Assembly (NCBI GenBank): GCA_033182465.1
Contig: CP137326.1
Location: 248,001 to 312,000, forward strand
Source of the DNA: Sanghuangporus weigelae
Taxonomy: Eukaryota > Basidiomycota > Agaricomycetes > Hymenochaetales > Hymenochaetaceae
Length of the DNA stretch: 64,000 nt
Direction of reading: 5' to 3'
The notes beneath the pieces were generated by a model that searched no databases, was not told the DNA's origin, and saw only the letters and a program-made list of their open reading frames with translations. Position numbers and translations under genes: made by a program. The first letter of the stretch is position 1; each line of letters begins with the position of its first letter. Positions 11,066-24,753 of the stretch are shown piece by piece.

Positions 11066-14000
11066 ATGGCGGACTTGAACCTCGCGCTATCCTTCCAGAC
11101 GAAAGAACATCGTGTCTCTCGAGTAACATCCGACCCGACTACGTTCGCATCATGGGGACTCGAAGATCTAGAAACAGATGTGGACGTTGATGAATCGTCC
11201 AGGAAGCCTCTTTGGGGAGCCCTTGTAGGATGCTTGGATGGCAGTATCTTCGTCTTCCGTCCAGACTTTTCAAAAGTCACTCGACGAAAGCAGACGTTAC
11301 CGAAACGACGATTCTCTGGAGGTAGTGAAACCGCTCATAAGTCTTCACGAATGCCTCACCATCTTGCGCTCACCCGGTCAGGCAACGCCTCCCCAATGGG
11401 ATCCAGAACAAATCTTGCCGTAACATCGTCGAAGTCTCGAGCTGTCTCGGGATTGTCAAGGGAGCAAGTAGAGGCGCCGAAGAATTATGTCGACTTTGAA
11501 GACGAGCAGGAACGTATGAAGGGTATGATCTCAGAACGGGCAGTGAAGGAAAAAAGAGATAGATCTCCCCGTACATCTCTTGCTCCTCCTCCTTACTATG
11601 AGTCGACTGCTCGTCGCATGGACGATACTCGCTCCATCGCTTCCGTTGAATCATCCTCAACACTACTCTCGCCTCCCACTTCTCCGACATTAGGACCAAG
11701 TAACATAGGTTTCCATCGGAAATGCCTTTCCCTGCGAATGCGTGTAATACCTCGCGATTTCGGACCTGAGCATTCCATTGTCTCTCTGAGTATATTAGAA
11801 GACGAGCTCTTCGTGTCTCTGCAGAAATCTGGGTGAGTAGCTCCCCTTTGCATCAGTCTATCCACTCAAACCGTACAGAAAGGTATCTTTGTTCAAGTGC
11901 TTAGATGGTTCGTGTGTCGTCTCCGCGGAGCCAGGCCCAGTGCCCCTTGTTTTCAAGTCACTAGTGACATCGCAAGGAACAGGTTCCCAAGCTTTATGGA
12001 GATGGTGTTCGATGTATATAATACATATCAATGATGTCCGTTATCTCTGCTCGTACCCACTTCAGTTGCTGATTTTCTTGCAGGTGGTTCTTGTCGTAGC
12101 TATTGGAGAAGCGAATGACCGTAGTGTAGCTCCCGATAGTGCCGAATCACACAATTTGACGCGCATAGTCGTATATGAGCTTACGGATGCAAATGAATAT
12201 GACTTCGGTGGGGCAACCATATCCAAGATCGGCGACTTCGTGTTTGAAGGTTGCGCAGAGGGCTTCACTATTTTTCCTGACACCTCTTCTCGTAAGGGTA
12301 TGTTCTTCTGGTTGCCATGAATATGCACTTAAATATCAACCTCAGATATCCTCATGGTCTACCAAATTGATAGTGAAACTATCCTCTCTACGCGCATGTT
12401 GGCGTTACTCCCTCGTCCGATAGTTACTCGTTCAACGGGATCTGCACAACACAACTTCTCGAATTCACAGAGAATTGACCTGCTAGGTTCCAGAGAAGTC
12501 GGGAAGCTACCCTTGACGGGAAAGACCAGATGTCTGAGCATCAAACAGATTGGCAAGGTTTGCTTAGGTGTGACCTGGTCCACAGATGAACTCCTTGTAG
12601 GTATTTTGTAAGACTTTTATATTTGTTTGCGCTAATCTATATCCCTGAAAAGGCGTATACGGTGCATGACAATGGCGTAACGATGCGAAGTATTATTCCG
12701 TTGCAGTCAAACCTAAGACATGCCGAATGGGTTAATGAGAACGATGTTGAGCTAGTCTTTCTGGTCAGTATATTTCTGTCGGTCTACTAAATCCGGTCTT
12801 ATCAATGAGCTTTAGGATAGGGTCGACAGGTATAGTCTTCCTGATTCTGCCACCAATGAAAGCACGGAGTCTGTTGAAGGAAAGCCTGTGCATACGGCGT
12901 AAGTCGAAGATATTGTATGAATGATACTCACCTCAAAAGAGTTCCTAGGACGATCCTGAGCTCGTCTGTTCCTCTGCCAGGCAGAACATTAATCTGTTCA
13001 ACCCAGGATAGATGCCAGCATGTTCTTGCCTTGACACTGAACGATGAAAAACAACAAATTGCTCTTCTGCCGCGAACCACTTCGGATGGCACTTTTCAGG
13101 AAAAACGGTCTTCCCTCTGGTCTTCCCCAGGTTTGAATGGAGCCCAGGCACCGATAGCCAGGAGAATCACGTCCGTTTTACCGATGGAACTCGCTTCTAT
13201 CACCATAGGCTATAGTGAGTCGCAGCTCTTCTTTCACCGTGATTGGTGCTAAACCAAAGCCAGATGATGGCTACATAACAAGAACATCAATTGATGACCT
13301 TGTATGTCCGAAGGACGATACATCATCGTCCCCTTCAGGAAGTATTAACTGCGCAATTCTGAGCCTGTTCACCTTCAAGAACATCAGGACAGGCCAACAC
13401 TTGGTCGTAGGTGGTGGAGATGATGGATCAGTCAACTTTTGGGCTCTGGAGTAAGGCGCTTTCTATCTTCTTAGTGATGCTGCTCACCGTTATCCTTCAA
13501 GCACGTTGAGGCTTCAAGCCCGGTGGATTCTGTTCACTGAACCGCTCGCTCATATTGTTTACCTCGAGGAGGAGAGTACGGGTCGATTACGTGGCTGCTG
13601 CTTATGCATCTCCGGGGACGGGACCATCGCCGTGATAGCGGTGGACAGTCTCACCTCGTGAGTCAACATTGGTGTATAGCTTTCGTCGCTAATTCTCTTG
13701 GTATTCATGCAGCATGCATTTAATTCCTGGATCACCTGCTCCTCTCCAGACGATCTGCCTTGGGTCGGACAATCTCGTGCTCTTCTATTCAGACTATCGA
13801 ACCCGCCTTTGGGATATCAAAACTGGAGAACTTCGACGATCCATGACCTCGGAGAAAGCGGCTGAGATGCTCGCACAAGGGAATTGGTTTATCTCGTGAG
13901 TGACATTGCTTCGTTCCTCATTATCGCTAACCTTATGTACTACTGTTATTAGTGACATTGACGATAGATATTCTGGCCTGTTTGGAACCCCACTGCTGAC

Positions 14001-16135
14001 TCTTAATAGATCATCGCCTCGAGGAGATCCACGTCTGTGCTGTCCTTATGTCTGGCTCCTAATCTACTGACACTCCGTGTCGCATAGCTCCAATGTTCGT
14101 TTTTGATGTCGGCTCGATGCTTGACAGTACGTTCTCATCTTGTCATCCGCGGATTGTACTCAATTAGTGATACTCTGTTCAATCAATCTAGGAACGAAGT
14201 CTTCGAAAGAAGTGAATCCGTCCACTGTGAAGGCCTTGTTGGCACTTCTCCATACAGTAGGTTTGGACGAACACGCCGATCGCTTGATGAGCGGTATTGC
14301 AACGGGAGCCGGCAAAAGCAGCGTCGCTGCAGGATTGTTTGAGTAAGGGTTCTGTCACTGAAAGCTCACGTCTATCTGACGAACGTCTGCTTGCAGCCAT
14401 CTCAGCTTCCAAACATTCTTATTCGATCCAAATCAGGAAATATGGCAGATTTCACCGGAGGTCACAGCAATCCGTCTATTGATAATTGTCACACTTCTGA
14501 ATGCATTGTCAACTACAGAAGGTATGAATCGCTCTGCTTTTCCTGTTGATTGAGGTTTAGCAGCTTACGCAGAGTTAGCCTATCAAATCGCCGCGAACAG
14601 CACCTTGTCGCTCTACACTGTGTCATTGCCCTCTGTCATAGGTCTTGCGTACCAGGCACCAAGTTTGGCAACTCTAGCCTATTACTGGAACGAATCGGCC
14701 GGTGAGTTCAATGAATCAGCATACCAGTTCTCGTCTGACATTCTGTCCAGTAGGAGATGTGCGAAGCGCTGCGAAGTTGCTTTTCGAAAATGAGATTACT
14801 AGATTATCGGATGACAGCATTAGCGCTGTAGCGGAAAGATGGAGACACAAGTGTAAGTTTTTTTTCTCGTGCGAATAACATGCGCAGGTGATGATTGACT
14901 GAGTCGTATTAGTACCTTGTATTCTTCCAGAAGATCAGCGTCAGACAGCCAAGGCTGCATTGGCACTTAGCATCTGTGGAAATATTGCCATCGAGAGATA
15001 TGCATTACTATCATCAACGTGAGTAGAGTTAGATCCAAGAGATGCTGCAGTGACTGATTCTCTCAACAGCACGCTATCCGACGTTGCGAAGTCCGTCATG
15101 ATCTATTTCAATGACGCCGCCTCACCACATCGCGTTCTTGCCATCGATTTATGTTCTCGTGGGTTTGAGATCTGGCAACAATATTTTGACTCTATGGAGG
15201 CTTTACGATCTTTGTTTGTGCTTGCGACGACATCGCGTAAGGAATCGATATCTACAAAGAATCCAGGACCATACGCGCGCATGGCCGTCCTCCACATTGC
15301 CTCAAGCAACAGTCCGCTATTTGTGACGACGTTATCGTTGGATATTCTTCATCCGAGATCTCTTGAGTACAGTAAATGTGTTCTGCAAATCATCGCATTC
15401 CTAATACGAAAGGCGCGTATAATATAATCAGAGCAGAACATGACCTGACATCTCTTTTATAGAAGCCGCTGGTTCTGTACCCAAACTTACCGCGATTAAT
15501 GGAAGCAGTAGTGAAGTCTTTAGATCCGGGGCAAAATGCTGAACGTGAGGCAGTCCTGGACAATGTGACGGAAATAATCGCTCTAGTAGTTCAAACGTGA
15601 GTATAGATTTCCTTCCGCTATTCTTGACATGAATTCTAACTACCTCGTGGTTTTGGCCCAGTTTCCCCACGCTGGACTTCCATGCTGGCAGTCAGCGGCT
15701 TGCTGTCGGCACGAACGAAGGTGCCGTTATCATGTACGACCTCAAGACAGCCACACGGTTGTATGTTCTCGAAGGACACCGGAAACGACTGACCGGCATT
15801 AGTTTCTCGCCAGATGGTCGAAGAATGGTCACGTTATCAGTCGAAGAAAGCGTGCTTCTCGTCTGGAAGGTTGGCTCAAGCTTCACCAGTTTCTTCCACC
15901 CTGGTGCTCCTCCGCGGCAAGGACGAAGTGGATCTGAGCCTTATAAGTCCCTCAGCTTTGTATTGCAGGATGACGGTATTGTGCTCCGGATTTCTAACTT
16001 ATTCCGACAATTCTGACCAATTCAACAGCGGGACTAACCGTGGAAGAATCCTTGAAGCTCGTCAGCTTCTCATGGCCCTCTGACAGGAGTGTTCGAGTGC
16101 ATATTCGGGACGCAGTTTTCACTTTTAGCACATAG
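11066..16135 (+). CDS. WDR7/rabconnectin-3-beta-like WD40 protein
   Basis: A large multi-exon gene of roughly 1,300-1,400 codons, with many short introns; exon 1 is 11066-11832 and the last exon ends at TAG 16133-16135. The N-terminal half has WD-like pieces (WGALVGCLDGSIFVFRPDF; VVGGGDDGSVNFWALE; LFYSDYRTRLWDIKTGELRR). The middle is alpha-helical, with a divergent TGAGKSSVAAGLFE-like stretch. The C-terminus matches the WDR7 end: TLDFHAGSQRLAVGTNEGAV, then MYDLKTATRLYVLEGHRKRL and ISFSPDGRRMVTLSVEES, then a last exon with LTVEESLKLVSFSWPSDRSV. In animals, WDR7 pairs with DMXL (Rav1-like) proteins to regulate V-ATPase assembly on endomembranes; the same role here is inference. The start is the first ATG before the first WD-like strand. 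Individual middle exons were not all fixed, so the span is firmer than the full model. Confidence 0.85.
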
Positions 16136-16479
16136 AGCTTCACACCTTCTGTCTTATCATTATCGCGAGCGCGTGATGTTGTTTCAATGTCACATGTTAG
16201 CCAGATGCTTCTTTGCATCTCTGCTAAGTGGATTCCAGCACTTCTGTTCCCTGGCGCTTACTTCTGAAATCTAAGATGCTTCGTTCTACTTTTATCGTGG
16301 GCGTGTTCGTCTTATGACCTGGACAAGGCGGTTCCCGCACCCGGTGTTCGTGTCGAAGGCATGAATGACTGCTCACAACACGCTAGGTCGATGTAGTTCT
16401 GCCGTTACTCCAATATTTGCTCGGACAACTGGCTGAAACAAATTACCGATGATGACCGTTGTCTTGTGTTTTCTTCTCC
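16136..16479. promoter_or_regulatory. Intergenic region before the GH20 gene
   Basis: About 340 bp between the WDR7-like stop and the likely GH20 start hold the 3' UTR of the first and the promoter of the second. Nothing specific is recognised. An in-frame upstream ATG at 16459 would add seven residues to the GH20 signal peptide. Confidence 0.4.
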
Positions 16480-18856
16480 ATGTACTACCGCGTTTCACTT
16501 GCCAGGTTTCTGCGAGTTCTCTGTGCGTTTGGAACAACGCTTGCAATATGGCCAATTCCTCACACTATCACAACCGGCCGAGAAACTCTGCTTCTATCTC
16601 AAAACTTCTCTATTTTCTCTGAGCTCTCGGAAACTCCCCAAGATCTCATTGATGCAATAGATCGGACCAGAACACGACTGTTCGATGATAATCTCGGGCG
16701 ACTGGTCGTGGGCCGCGGTTCAAACGACACCGAATCGTTCAATTCTTCCAATGCTCTGCAATATCTGCGACTTTCCCTGATTTCTGGACACAGTCCGCCG
16801 ATAAACAGCATATCAGAAGAGTCTATAGCATCGTTGGATATACGGAACGAGAGTTACTCGTTAGATGTTCCAGCTGACGGAAGCGATGCGACTCTTGAGG
16901 CAGCAACGACTCTTGGGCTTCTTCGTGGACTAACCACCTTTGAACAGCTATGGTATACGTTTTCTGGACAGGTATATGCAGTTGGTATGCCGCTTCGCAT
17001 TCAAGACTCCCCTTCTTTCGTAAGTGAATCAACGTCATCTCTGAGGTTGGATGGAATTTTATGAGACGATTTCGCAGCCGTATCGAGGCTTTAGTCTTGA
17101 CACCTCGCGAAATTTGTGCGTATATTCTTTGTTTACTGAGAACGTTGCCTGATGGATCTGATATCAGCTATCCCATTTCTGATATCAAACGGACTCTGGA
17201 CGCTCTGAGTTGGGTGAAGGTACGTGTATACCGGACCTCATGCTTTCAAAAGCTGTATTATGGAGCTGATTATTATTTAATAACTACCAGCTAAATACAC
17301 TCTACTGGCACGTCGTGGACAGCCATAGTTTTCCTCTAGAAGTTAGCGCCTTTCCTGAGTTGTCACGGATGGGAGCATACTCAACCGCGCAAGTTTACTC
17401 GGAGGATGATGTGCAAGACGTGATAAGTTATGCTGCTGCGGTGTGTCAATACTATTCATTGTGAAATACATAAACTAAATTTCGTATGATTCCTATTTCG
17501 CTATGCTCAGAGAGGCATCGACGTCGTTCTTGTGAGAATCTGTACATTCTTGCCCTCCTCTGCTACCGCCTAAATGAATTCACTAGGAATTAGACACCCC
17601 TGGACACGAGACTGCCATCGGGCTTTCGCATCCAGAGCACATCGCCTGCTACCTCGCAACTCCATGGTCCGAATTCGCCAATGGTAATTCGTCCTTAAAT
17701 TCCTCCCGAAGGCATTCATCCCAACCTAACTTAAGAAAACAGAACCTCCTGCGGGGCAGTTGCGCCTCGCAACGCCTTCGACGCTCAATTTCTCTGTTGC
17801 ACTCGTCTCTTCTGTTTCTTCTAAATTCCGATCAACGCTTTTCAGTACTGGCGGAGATGAAGTGAATACTAATTGTTATGCGCAAGATGCTCAGACCCAG
17901 GAGGACTTGAACAACTCGGGGCTGAGTTTGGATGAGGCCCTTGACAGGTTCTTGCACGACACGCATGCTGTGATTAGGAACCAGGGGAAGACACCGATCG
18001 TCAAGGAAGGTGAGGTCCGCCTTCTTTTCGCAGCGAACTTTTGAGATTTAGGATATTCTAGATATGATACTGAACCATAATACAACACTGCCAAAATCAA
18101 GTATCGCGGTGTATGTATGTTTATCTGCTTCGGACTTCTGGCCTGATGATAGAAACCAGAGTCTGGATATCGTCTCAAGACGCAAAGAACGTGACGTCCA
18201 GAGGATACAGAATAATCCATCAGCCATCTGATTACTTCTATCTGGTAAACCTTGTTTCGTCAATTTATAAAGACAACGTTAATGATATACTGGAAGGATT
18301 GTGGAGGCGGCGGATGGCTTGGAAATGATATATCAGGGTATGGACTCATCTGTACTATATTTCACTAATTTTACTGACGAGCTTTGTAGCAACAGTTGGT
18401 GTGATCCATTCAAGACTTGGCAGAAGGTCGGTGGCTCCATGGGTCGGGAATGTTCATAATGAGCACTGATTACCCTTTGTCGTTTTCCAGATATATTCTT
18501 TCGATCCACTCGCCAATCTCACAGAGGAGGAGAGCGCACTGGTTCTCGGAGGTCAGTCCCAATCCGTCTGTTTGACTTCACTTATCAATGTGCGTCCCGG
18601 CCTAGGTCAAATTCCTCTTTGGTCCGAACAGAGCTCGCCAGAAAACCTCGAGCCTATCGTCTGGCCTCGTGCAGCTAGCGCGGCAGAGGTATTTTGGAGC
18701 GGTGGAGTTTCGAATGGCGTTGCTTTGAACATATCGAGTGCGCTGCCGCGTTTGCATGATATACGATTTAGGATGGTGCAGCGCGGGGTAAAGGCGATAC
18801 CGTTGCAACCGGAGTGGTGTGCGATGCGACCCGGTTCTTGTGATATCGACTCGTAA
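16480..18856 (+). CDS. Secreted beta-hexosaminidase (GH20)
   Basis: A multi-exon gene for about 560 residues. It would cleave terminal beta-linked N-acetylglucosamine or N-acetylgalactosamine from chitin oligomers and glycans, typically outside the cell. An N-terminal signal peptide (MYYRVSLARFLRVLCAFGTT) leads into the GH20 beta-domain (AIWPIPHTITTG). The catalytic barrel follows: PYRGFSLDTSRN, SWVKLNTLYWHVVDSHSFPL, DVVLELDTPGHETAIG and the catalytic Asp-Glu pair in FSTGGDEVNTNCYAQ. Later come a glycine-rich block (CGGGGWLGN) and PLWSEQSSPENLEPIVWPRA, with the conserved Trp and Glu. The length fits fungal enzymes. The protein ends with a Cys pair (EWCAMRPGSC). All key family residues that I can locate are present, so it should be active. 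The start at 16480 rather than 16459 gives the cleaner signal peptide. Confidence 0.9.
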
Positions 18857-19244
18857 CCTTTGTAGCTATTGAGATTGACTTGTTTCGAAACGAAATCCGA
18901 AGTGAATTTTGAGATGTTATAGGGTCGCTTGAGTGAATGAACGTAGTTTACTTACTCCTTGTATGCGCATCACCGAAGTGGGATACGCGTTTTGATCGAC
19001 GCGCCCTTATAATTTCATTCATTTCCACTTTGCGCGCTCCTTTCAGCAAGACGAACAGTACTCTAGTGCCTCGTACTGTTCAACAACGCAAGATTCGCCA
19101 GCGACGTGCTGGTAGGCGTTGCAGACAGAACGAGTCAATCGTTTTGTCTCGCTCATCTTTGAAGCAACTATTTCCAATAAGTGACTAACGAACCTGACAC
19201 GTCCACTCACGACATTAGACGAATTTATTTCGCTCACGACAAAT
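18857..19244. promoter_or_regulatory. Intergenic region
   Basis: About 390 bp hold the 3' flank of the GH20 gene and the promoter of the serine-rich gene starting at 19245. Nothing specific is recognised. Confidence 0.4.
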
Positions 19245-22046
19245 ATGCCAACGTTCTTGACACGTCTGCGCTCTCTTCGACGATCACGACCAAACTCAAC
19301 TTCAAACCCTCCCATCAAGTCTATCGCGACTGACGTCGCGCGAAATGAGAAACGCGACGCGCATACGGCAGTGGAAGACGACGCGTCGCCAGAATCACCT
19401 AGCCGCAATGTTGAGCTAGACAGCAAAATCTATCCGGACCTTAGCGCTTTATTTGCGTCTGTTGAAGAGGCACTCAAGTCTCATGAACGTGTCGCGGAGG
19501 CGCAGAATGAAGTACATCTTTATGACGATTCGGACTCGGAGAACGATTACGGGGATGAGCAGGTAAGGGACGCACAACGACTAGCGCACTCGACGAACGA
19601 TTCCGCGCTCTACGCGTCGTTCGGCTCTGGACTCGGTACAGGCTGGTCAACATTCGGTCAAGACGACAGTCCTTGTCCACAAGTGCCCCAAAGGACGCAT
19701 ATAGTCAGCAGCAGAGACAACAACAGGAACAACAATGGCAGGGTAATCGCCGCTAATTTCCGTCCATCAAGTACTACAGATGCAGTGTTGTCGTGGTCAC
19801 CGAAGCCAGTCGAAAGTTTAGAGTCGCTCAGGCCAACGAACTTTTCATACTCGTCTCCAGCATTGTACCCTTCTCCAGAAATACAACAACAAAACACGCA
19901 GACGAGTGTATACTATTCGCCGTCTCCTGGAACTTTTGGGTATCCAACACCTCCGCATTTTGACCCAGTCGACTTTCCATCCTTTCCAGCTCCTGCCTTT
20001 CACTCCACACCAAAGACTTCAGCATCTTCCCGGACTCGTTCACTGCCTAAACGGAGTCCTAGGACATCAGGTCGCTCCCGAATTCCACGTCTCATCTCAA
20101 ATAACAGCCGAATGAAACGAACCAAGTCTGATCTACCACGAACATCCAGAAGACGCACAAGCACACATGCCATTGGAGCGCTTGAGCAGAAGCTGGCATC
20201 TATAAGGTCATCAACCAGTGTTTCTAAGATCCCCGTTCGACGCAAAAGTGCAGAATGGAATTCTCGTGCGGCCACTGCCGGTGTCGTCGCAGATCCGAAG
20301 CAAACGACCGAATTTGGCTGGCCCGCTGAGGTATCCCGAGAGATCCTACGACTCTCGCTGGGCGAAGATCTGATGTTGCATTCACATTCGCATGGACAGG
20401 ACGCGCCGACGACACCAGCTGCAACGACGCCGGTTTCGCAACTGGTGGGGATGCGTGACACCCAAAACAGAGATGCAAATTTGAAACGAGGCGCACCACG
20501 TGTTTCCCACGGACATAAACTCAATGAGAGACTAATTATTAGACCAAGCATCTCAGAACATCGTCTCTCGTCTGCGCACTTGTATCAATCCACCGTGCCG
20601 CCTTCGTCCTCGACGTCGTCTGCGCCGGGTCGCAGCGACGGGACGCAGACCACCGCCACGCAAGTCTCTTCGACGCCTTCAGCGCCCAGCGTGGCGGCAC
20701 CAAAAAACAGCAGATCCCAATCTTCGGGTGATAACGCTCTGGACACGAACAAGTCAGACTCGGAAATGGGTGCAACCGGGGTGGCGGCGCACCATAAGCG
20801 TTCTGAAAGCGAAAACAAAATCGATTGGGAATCAGCTGAGCTCCAGGAGTTTATTTCGCGTGAGGAGAGTGGAGGGGATCTTAGTGGGGATGCTTTGCGA
20901 CGACCGAGTACTCCAATGAAGAAATCGGAGTCTGAGTCTACATACCAGACGGCAGGATCTTCGTCCTACTTGCACGCTCCATCGCTGTCGGTGATTGCAC
21001 CAACGCCGCGTAGTTCTCCAGGAGGATCCAGGCACAACTCTGGTGCATCTGGTGCGCTACCAGAAGCAACATATGGGTTGCAGGTCCCGACCCCTCCGCC
21101 ACAGACAGCTAAGAGTAAAGGGAAGAGGAAGGCAGAGGAATCTGAAGATGGAAGTCCTAGTCCTCCAGACGTGCGAGCTCCGCAGAACAAGAAGGTGGAG
21201 GACCTCGCTGCTGATGGTACGTCCTTTTCTGCTCTACTTCGTATCTTGACTCTCATTTTTCTGACTTCTTAGCAGAACCCCGTCGCGACTCGAACGTCTC
21301 GCGTGCACCTTCCTCGTTTCAGTCTTTCCAGTCCCAAAAGAGCAGAAAACGTGTTCGGCTTTCGTCACCGATGGCCACGCCTGATCATTCTCGTCCAGGA
21401 TCCACGGTCCCGCATCATCTGGGTTCTGTCTCCAGCCGCGGTAGTACACGTTCAGCCGTGCCACACTCAGACAGCAAAGTCGTCCCTCCCCGATCTGTCT
21501 CGCGCGCGTCGCGCACATCTCGCGCCATGTCTGCTGGGCCCTCGGGGTCATCATCAATCGCGTTTCCCGGTCGACGGTCGCTCTCCCAGGCGTCGATACC
21601 GATTTCTGCAATCGTAACGCCACGCGCTCCGTCAGTCGATCGCTTGAGCTCTTTCCACATGCGGGATCCACGAAGACCCCCGCCCCAGCGAGAGATTGGA
21701 TGGACACTGCGATTTCCCTCTTTTGATGATAGGGGATCACCCTTTGCTGCTTGGGCGTTCTGGTTTGGATTTCTATTTCCTTTACTTTGGTGGCTGGCGA
21801 GTTTTTGGAGAATACCTCAAACGCGGATGGTTGGAACGGATACCGAAAAAGCTGTCGTCGTGGATGACCCATTTTATGAGCGAGGTGAGAATTATTTGGC
21901 TGTTCAGAGTGACGCCGGATTGACCCATAATTTCATCCGTATTTTTCTTAGAGGCGAGAGCGTGGCGTTTACGTTGTCGCGTTGCTTCGGCTCTATTCTT
22001 CGTAACCTACGTACCCGTGATCGTTCTTCTCGCCGTCTTCGTATAG
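19245..22046 (+). CDS. Serine-rich disordered protein with C-terminal membrane hairpin
   Basis: Three exons (19245-21216, 21273-21884, 21952-22046) join in phase into 892 residues. Most of the protein is Ser/Pro/Arg-rich and disordered, with basic patches (RSLPKRSPRTSGRSRIPRL) and repeated Ser-rich runs. Near the C-terminus are two hydrophobic segments: FAAWAFWFGFLFPLLWWLAS before a short loop (DTEKAVVVDDPFYEREARAW), then RVASALFFVTYVPVIVLLAV ending two residues before the stop. This suggests a large cytosolic tail held on a membrane by a C-terminal hairpin or tail anchor. A short helical motif (GWPAEVSREILRLSLGEDLM) could be a binding site. I do not recognise a named family. The start is the first ATG, MPTFLTRLRSLRRS, which is basic and could be an amphipathic helix. 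Confidence 0.75.
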
Positions 22047-22902
22047 ATTCTGACCCCCACGACGCACTCTCATCCATGCTGTGCAACTCGTTCACTTCAA
22101 AGGAAAAGAAGACTCTTTTAACATTTTTAATCGCACTGTTCTTCTTCGTCCAGTTCCATTCCAGGCTTTTTCTCGAACTGTTGTCACTCTTTCAATACAC
22201 TTCACGGTTTCCCATTCCACTGTCTTTCCTCTGCTAGGCTTTTTATTCTTTTATTTTGTGCTCCGCCCTCACCTTGGACTTTGCTGTCACCGTTATCTAT
22301 TACAGCCTTTTTAATCAATTCTACCTTCCTTCAAATCGCTTCATTTTGTATGTACGCAACTGTGGTGCTATTGGCCCTACCCTACACTCCTGCACTTTCT
22401 CATCCATACCATCTCTCACGTACATTTCTCTGTGTCTTCCTCCACAAGTCCATCCCCTCACGTCAAGGCTTTCTGAAGCCGACTTCTTTTCTAGAGTTTT
22501 TGACATGTATGTATTTTCTTTGGCTGTCGGTGGCGGGGTTTTGAGTTTTGTTGTATTTGCTTGGCTTTCGAGCGTATCGTTAAATATGCCTTACTTACTG
22601 GCATAGGCATGCATACCCCTTGTTATGTGCCTCGATGTTGTTCAGAATAAAACGAAATAAAACAACTTATAAGCAGAACATCTTCGGCTGGAGCTTGTAT
22701 GAGGAATCAGTGTTACACTCGTACCCTCGGATCAGTGGAGACCCTCATCTACTTCCAATATACTTCTACAATGAAACTCTAACAGTCGACTGAACCGACG
22801 TCGTATAGTAATTCGAATGCGATAGGCTACAGAACAACATAGATAATACAAGCAAGCTCTAACACGCCAAGAGTTCAAGAAAGAAGAAAGAAGAATGCAA
22901 AT
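22047..22902. other. Intergenic region between convergent genes
   Basis: About 860 bp between two stop codons of convergent genes. It is T-rich on the plus strand up to about 22550, consistent with a 3' UTR, with an 'aataaaacgaaataaaac' stretch near 22645 that could serve polyadenylation. No coding frame is supported. Confidence 0.4.
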
Positions 22903-24753
22903 CTACGTTCTAAAAGTGACAGTATCATCCTTGCTATCCAAATCGGAAAGTGGGATAAGAGAATCCAGTCGTCCGGAAACGTGTATTGATAAAAACCCTT
23001 CTTCAGAAAGGGAAGTGTTCGCACTGCGTAGGCGCAGGAGTAGTCGGTTGCAGAGCATATTGTGCAACCCAGCCTGTGGCCTGTTCCGTGTAGTTAGTAC
23101 TAGTCTTTGCTTCGAGGTGGAAACGTGAGTACGAGATATAAACACGTACAAGAGGAGGAGATGGCATAATATTTCCTAATATGAAATAATGTGAGTATCG
23201 AGGAATACAGTTAAAACACTACAGTATGTAGACGAAGTACTCACAGATCCAACGGCGAGAAGTACGACGTTGCTGATAGTGATGACTTATCACAGAGTTA
23301 CTTAGTTTCCAGGTACATATTTGCGAGTGCTCAGTATTCAAATATTTACTTACGAAGAATGAATGAGCAATAGAATACACCTATCGAAGGAATTAGATTA
23401 GTGTTTGGCGTTATTCTTGCCGAGACTTACTATCCCCGTAAGCGATTCTCATAAGTGCCGATGATGCCACTCGATCTAGTTGGTAGAGCGCTTGATAATG
23501 TGCAAAGAAATGACCCTGAAATTTTGAACGTACGTTGAAACATCTTGTATATCATGAGTGCTAGGACAACTGGACATAAATTCAGTTAAAAACCCTTTCC
23601 ATGAATGCATAGTCTTATCGACGAGATAACTTACACGCTTCGTAAACGAGAATAAGACCGTAGCTGATCGCCTCGGACGTCCTATTGTCGGTACGGACAA
23701 CGCAACCATCTGTAAAGGCATTGACCTTGGAAACTACCCTCGAGATTGAAAGTCATTGATATTATCAGTAAAACTAGAGTAAAATGTAATTCTAGCATAC
23801 CGGAAGCAGCCCTGATGTATCGCACTGTGCCGTAGTATCCTCCAACAATGCCTGCCTTTATCGGATACCGAAAAGTAGGTTCAATTGAACTCAACCCGGT
23901 CGGAGGAAGCGTGTTGAACTTACTAGGATCAGTGCTGATAAACAGAAAAGTATTCTCCTTGATCTTTCCCAGATGATGTACACTCTCAGTGCGAGAACGG
24001 CTGATCGTTATTTCTATTAGTTGGAAGCACAAATCAAAACGGAAAATGAGCTTATACTTTCTGCAAATATTACTCCTGTTGCAGATAGTACTGATATGAC
24101 AGTGAGCAGCTTGCTTAGAGCCGGAAAAATCGGTAGGACTAGGACACACGTGTAAGGGAAGTAAAGAGTTTTCGACATAACTAACACAGAAGTGAGGCTT
24201 AAATTTCGGATCGAAGGAGAATGCGACATACTCCGTCATTCGGATTCCAAATGTATGCTTAAATCTGCTCAGTTAAACCATTTTGTCCTCTAGTAAAGGA
24301 AGCACGTACTGTGTGCAGCGAGCATGGTAAAGGAGAAGGGAAGATAACGATTGATGAAGAAAAGCGTCTTGACCATGGACATGCGCGAGTGCCATACGAG
24401 TCGCACCTGTGAATTGCATGAGTTAGTAGTGAAAGCAAACATACAACGCAGATCCAGAGTTTACTTCGTCGCCGAAAGTCAAGAGGTACTCATATATCTA
24501 AATGTTCCACTGTTCTCTAGTATGTATCCCATCTTGAAGCTATGAGACGCACGTATAAAGCCAATGTTCCAGCTAAGATTCGGATTGGACGAGTTAGATA
24601 GAGTAATGCTCATGATCAAGATTTTCGGCTATCGTACCAATCGCATACTAGATAATCCGTCGAATAAGTAAAGCGTTTAATTTGCTATGGTTCCTTGTTA
24701 CTTACTCTTGTAGTCAAATAATCACTTGCGTCAGAATTTGATAGTACATCCAT
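22903..24753 (-). CDS. DUF6533-type multi-pass membrane protein
   Basis: About ten small exons on the minus strand. The first exon, MDVLSNSDASDYLTTR, joins to YAIAGTLALYIYEYLLTFGDE, then VRLVWHSRMSMVKTLFFINR and YLPFSFTMLAAH. These match the hallmark of DUF6533 proteins, an expanded basidiomycete family with about seven helices and unknown function (one helix, a YLLTF.DE motif, W+S, LF..NRYL). Later pieces fit too: LLTVISVLSATGVIFAE, AVLALRVYIIWERSRRILFC, DGCVVRTDNRTSEAISYGLI, and a C-terminal RPQAGLHNMLCNRLLLRLR. The stop is at 22903. The loop after LAAH (near 24180-24260) was not resolved with confidence. No stops break the joined exons that I read, so the gene looks intact. It may be receptor-like, but no ligand or signalling role can be inferred. 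Confidence 0.75.
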
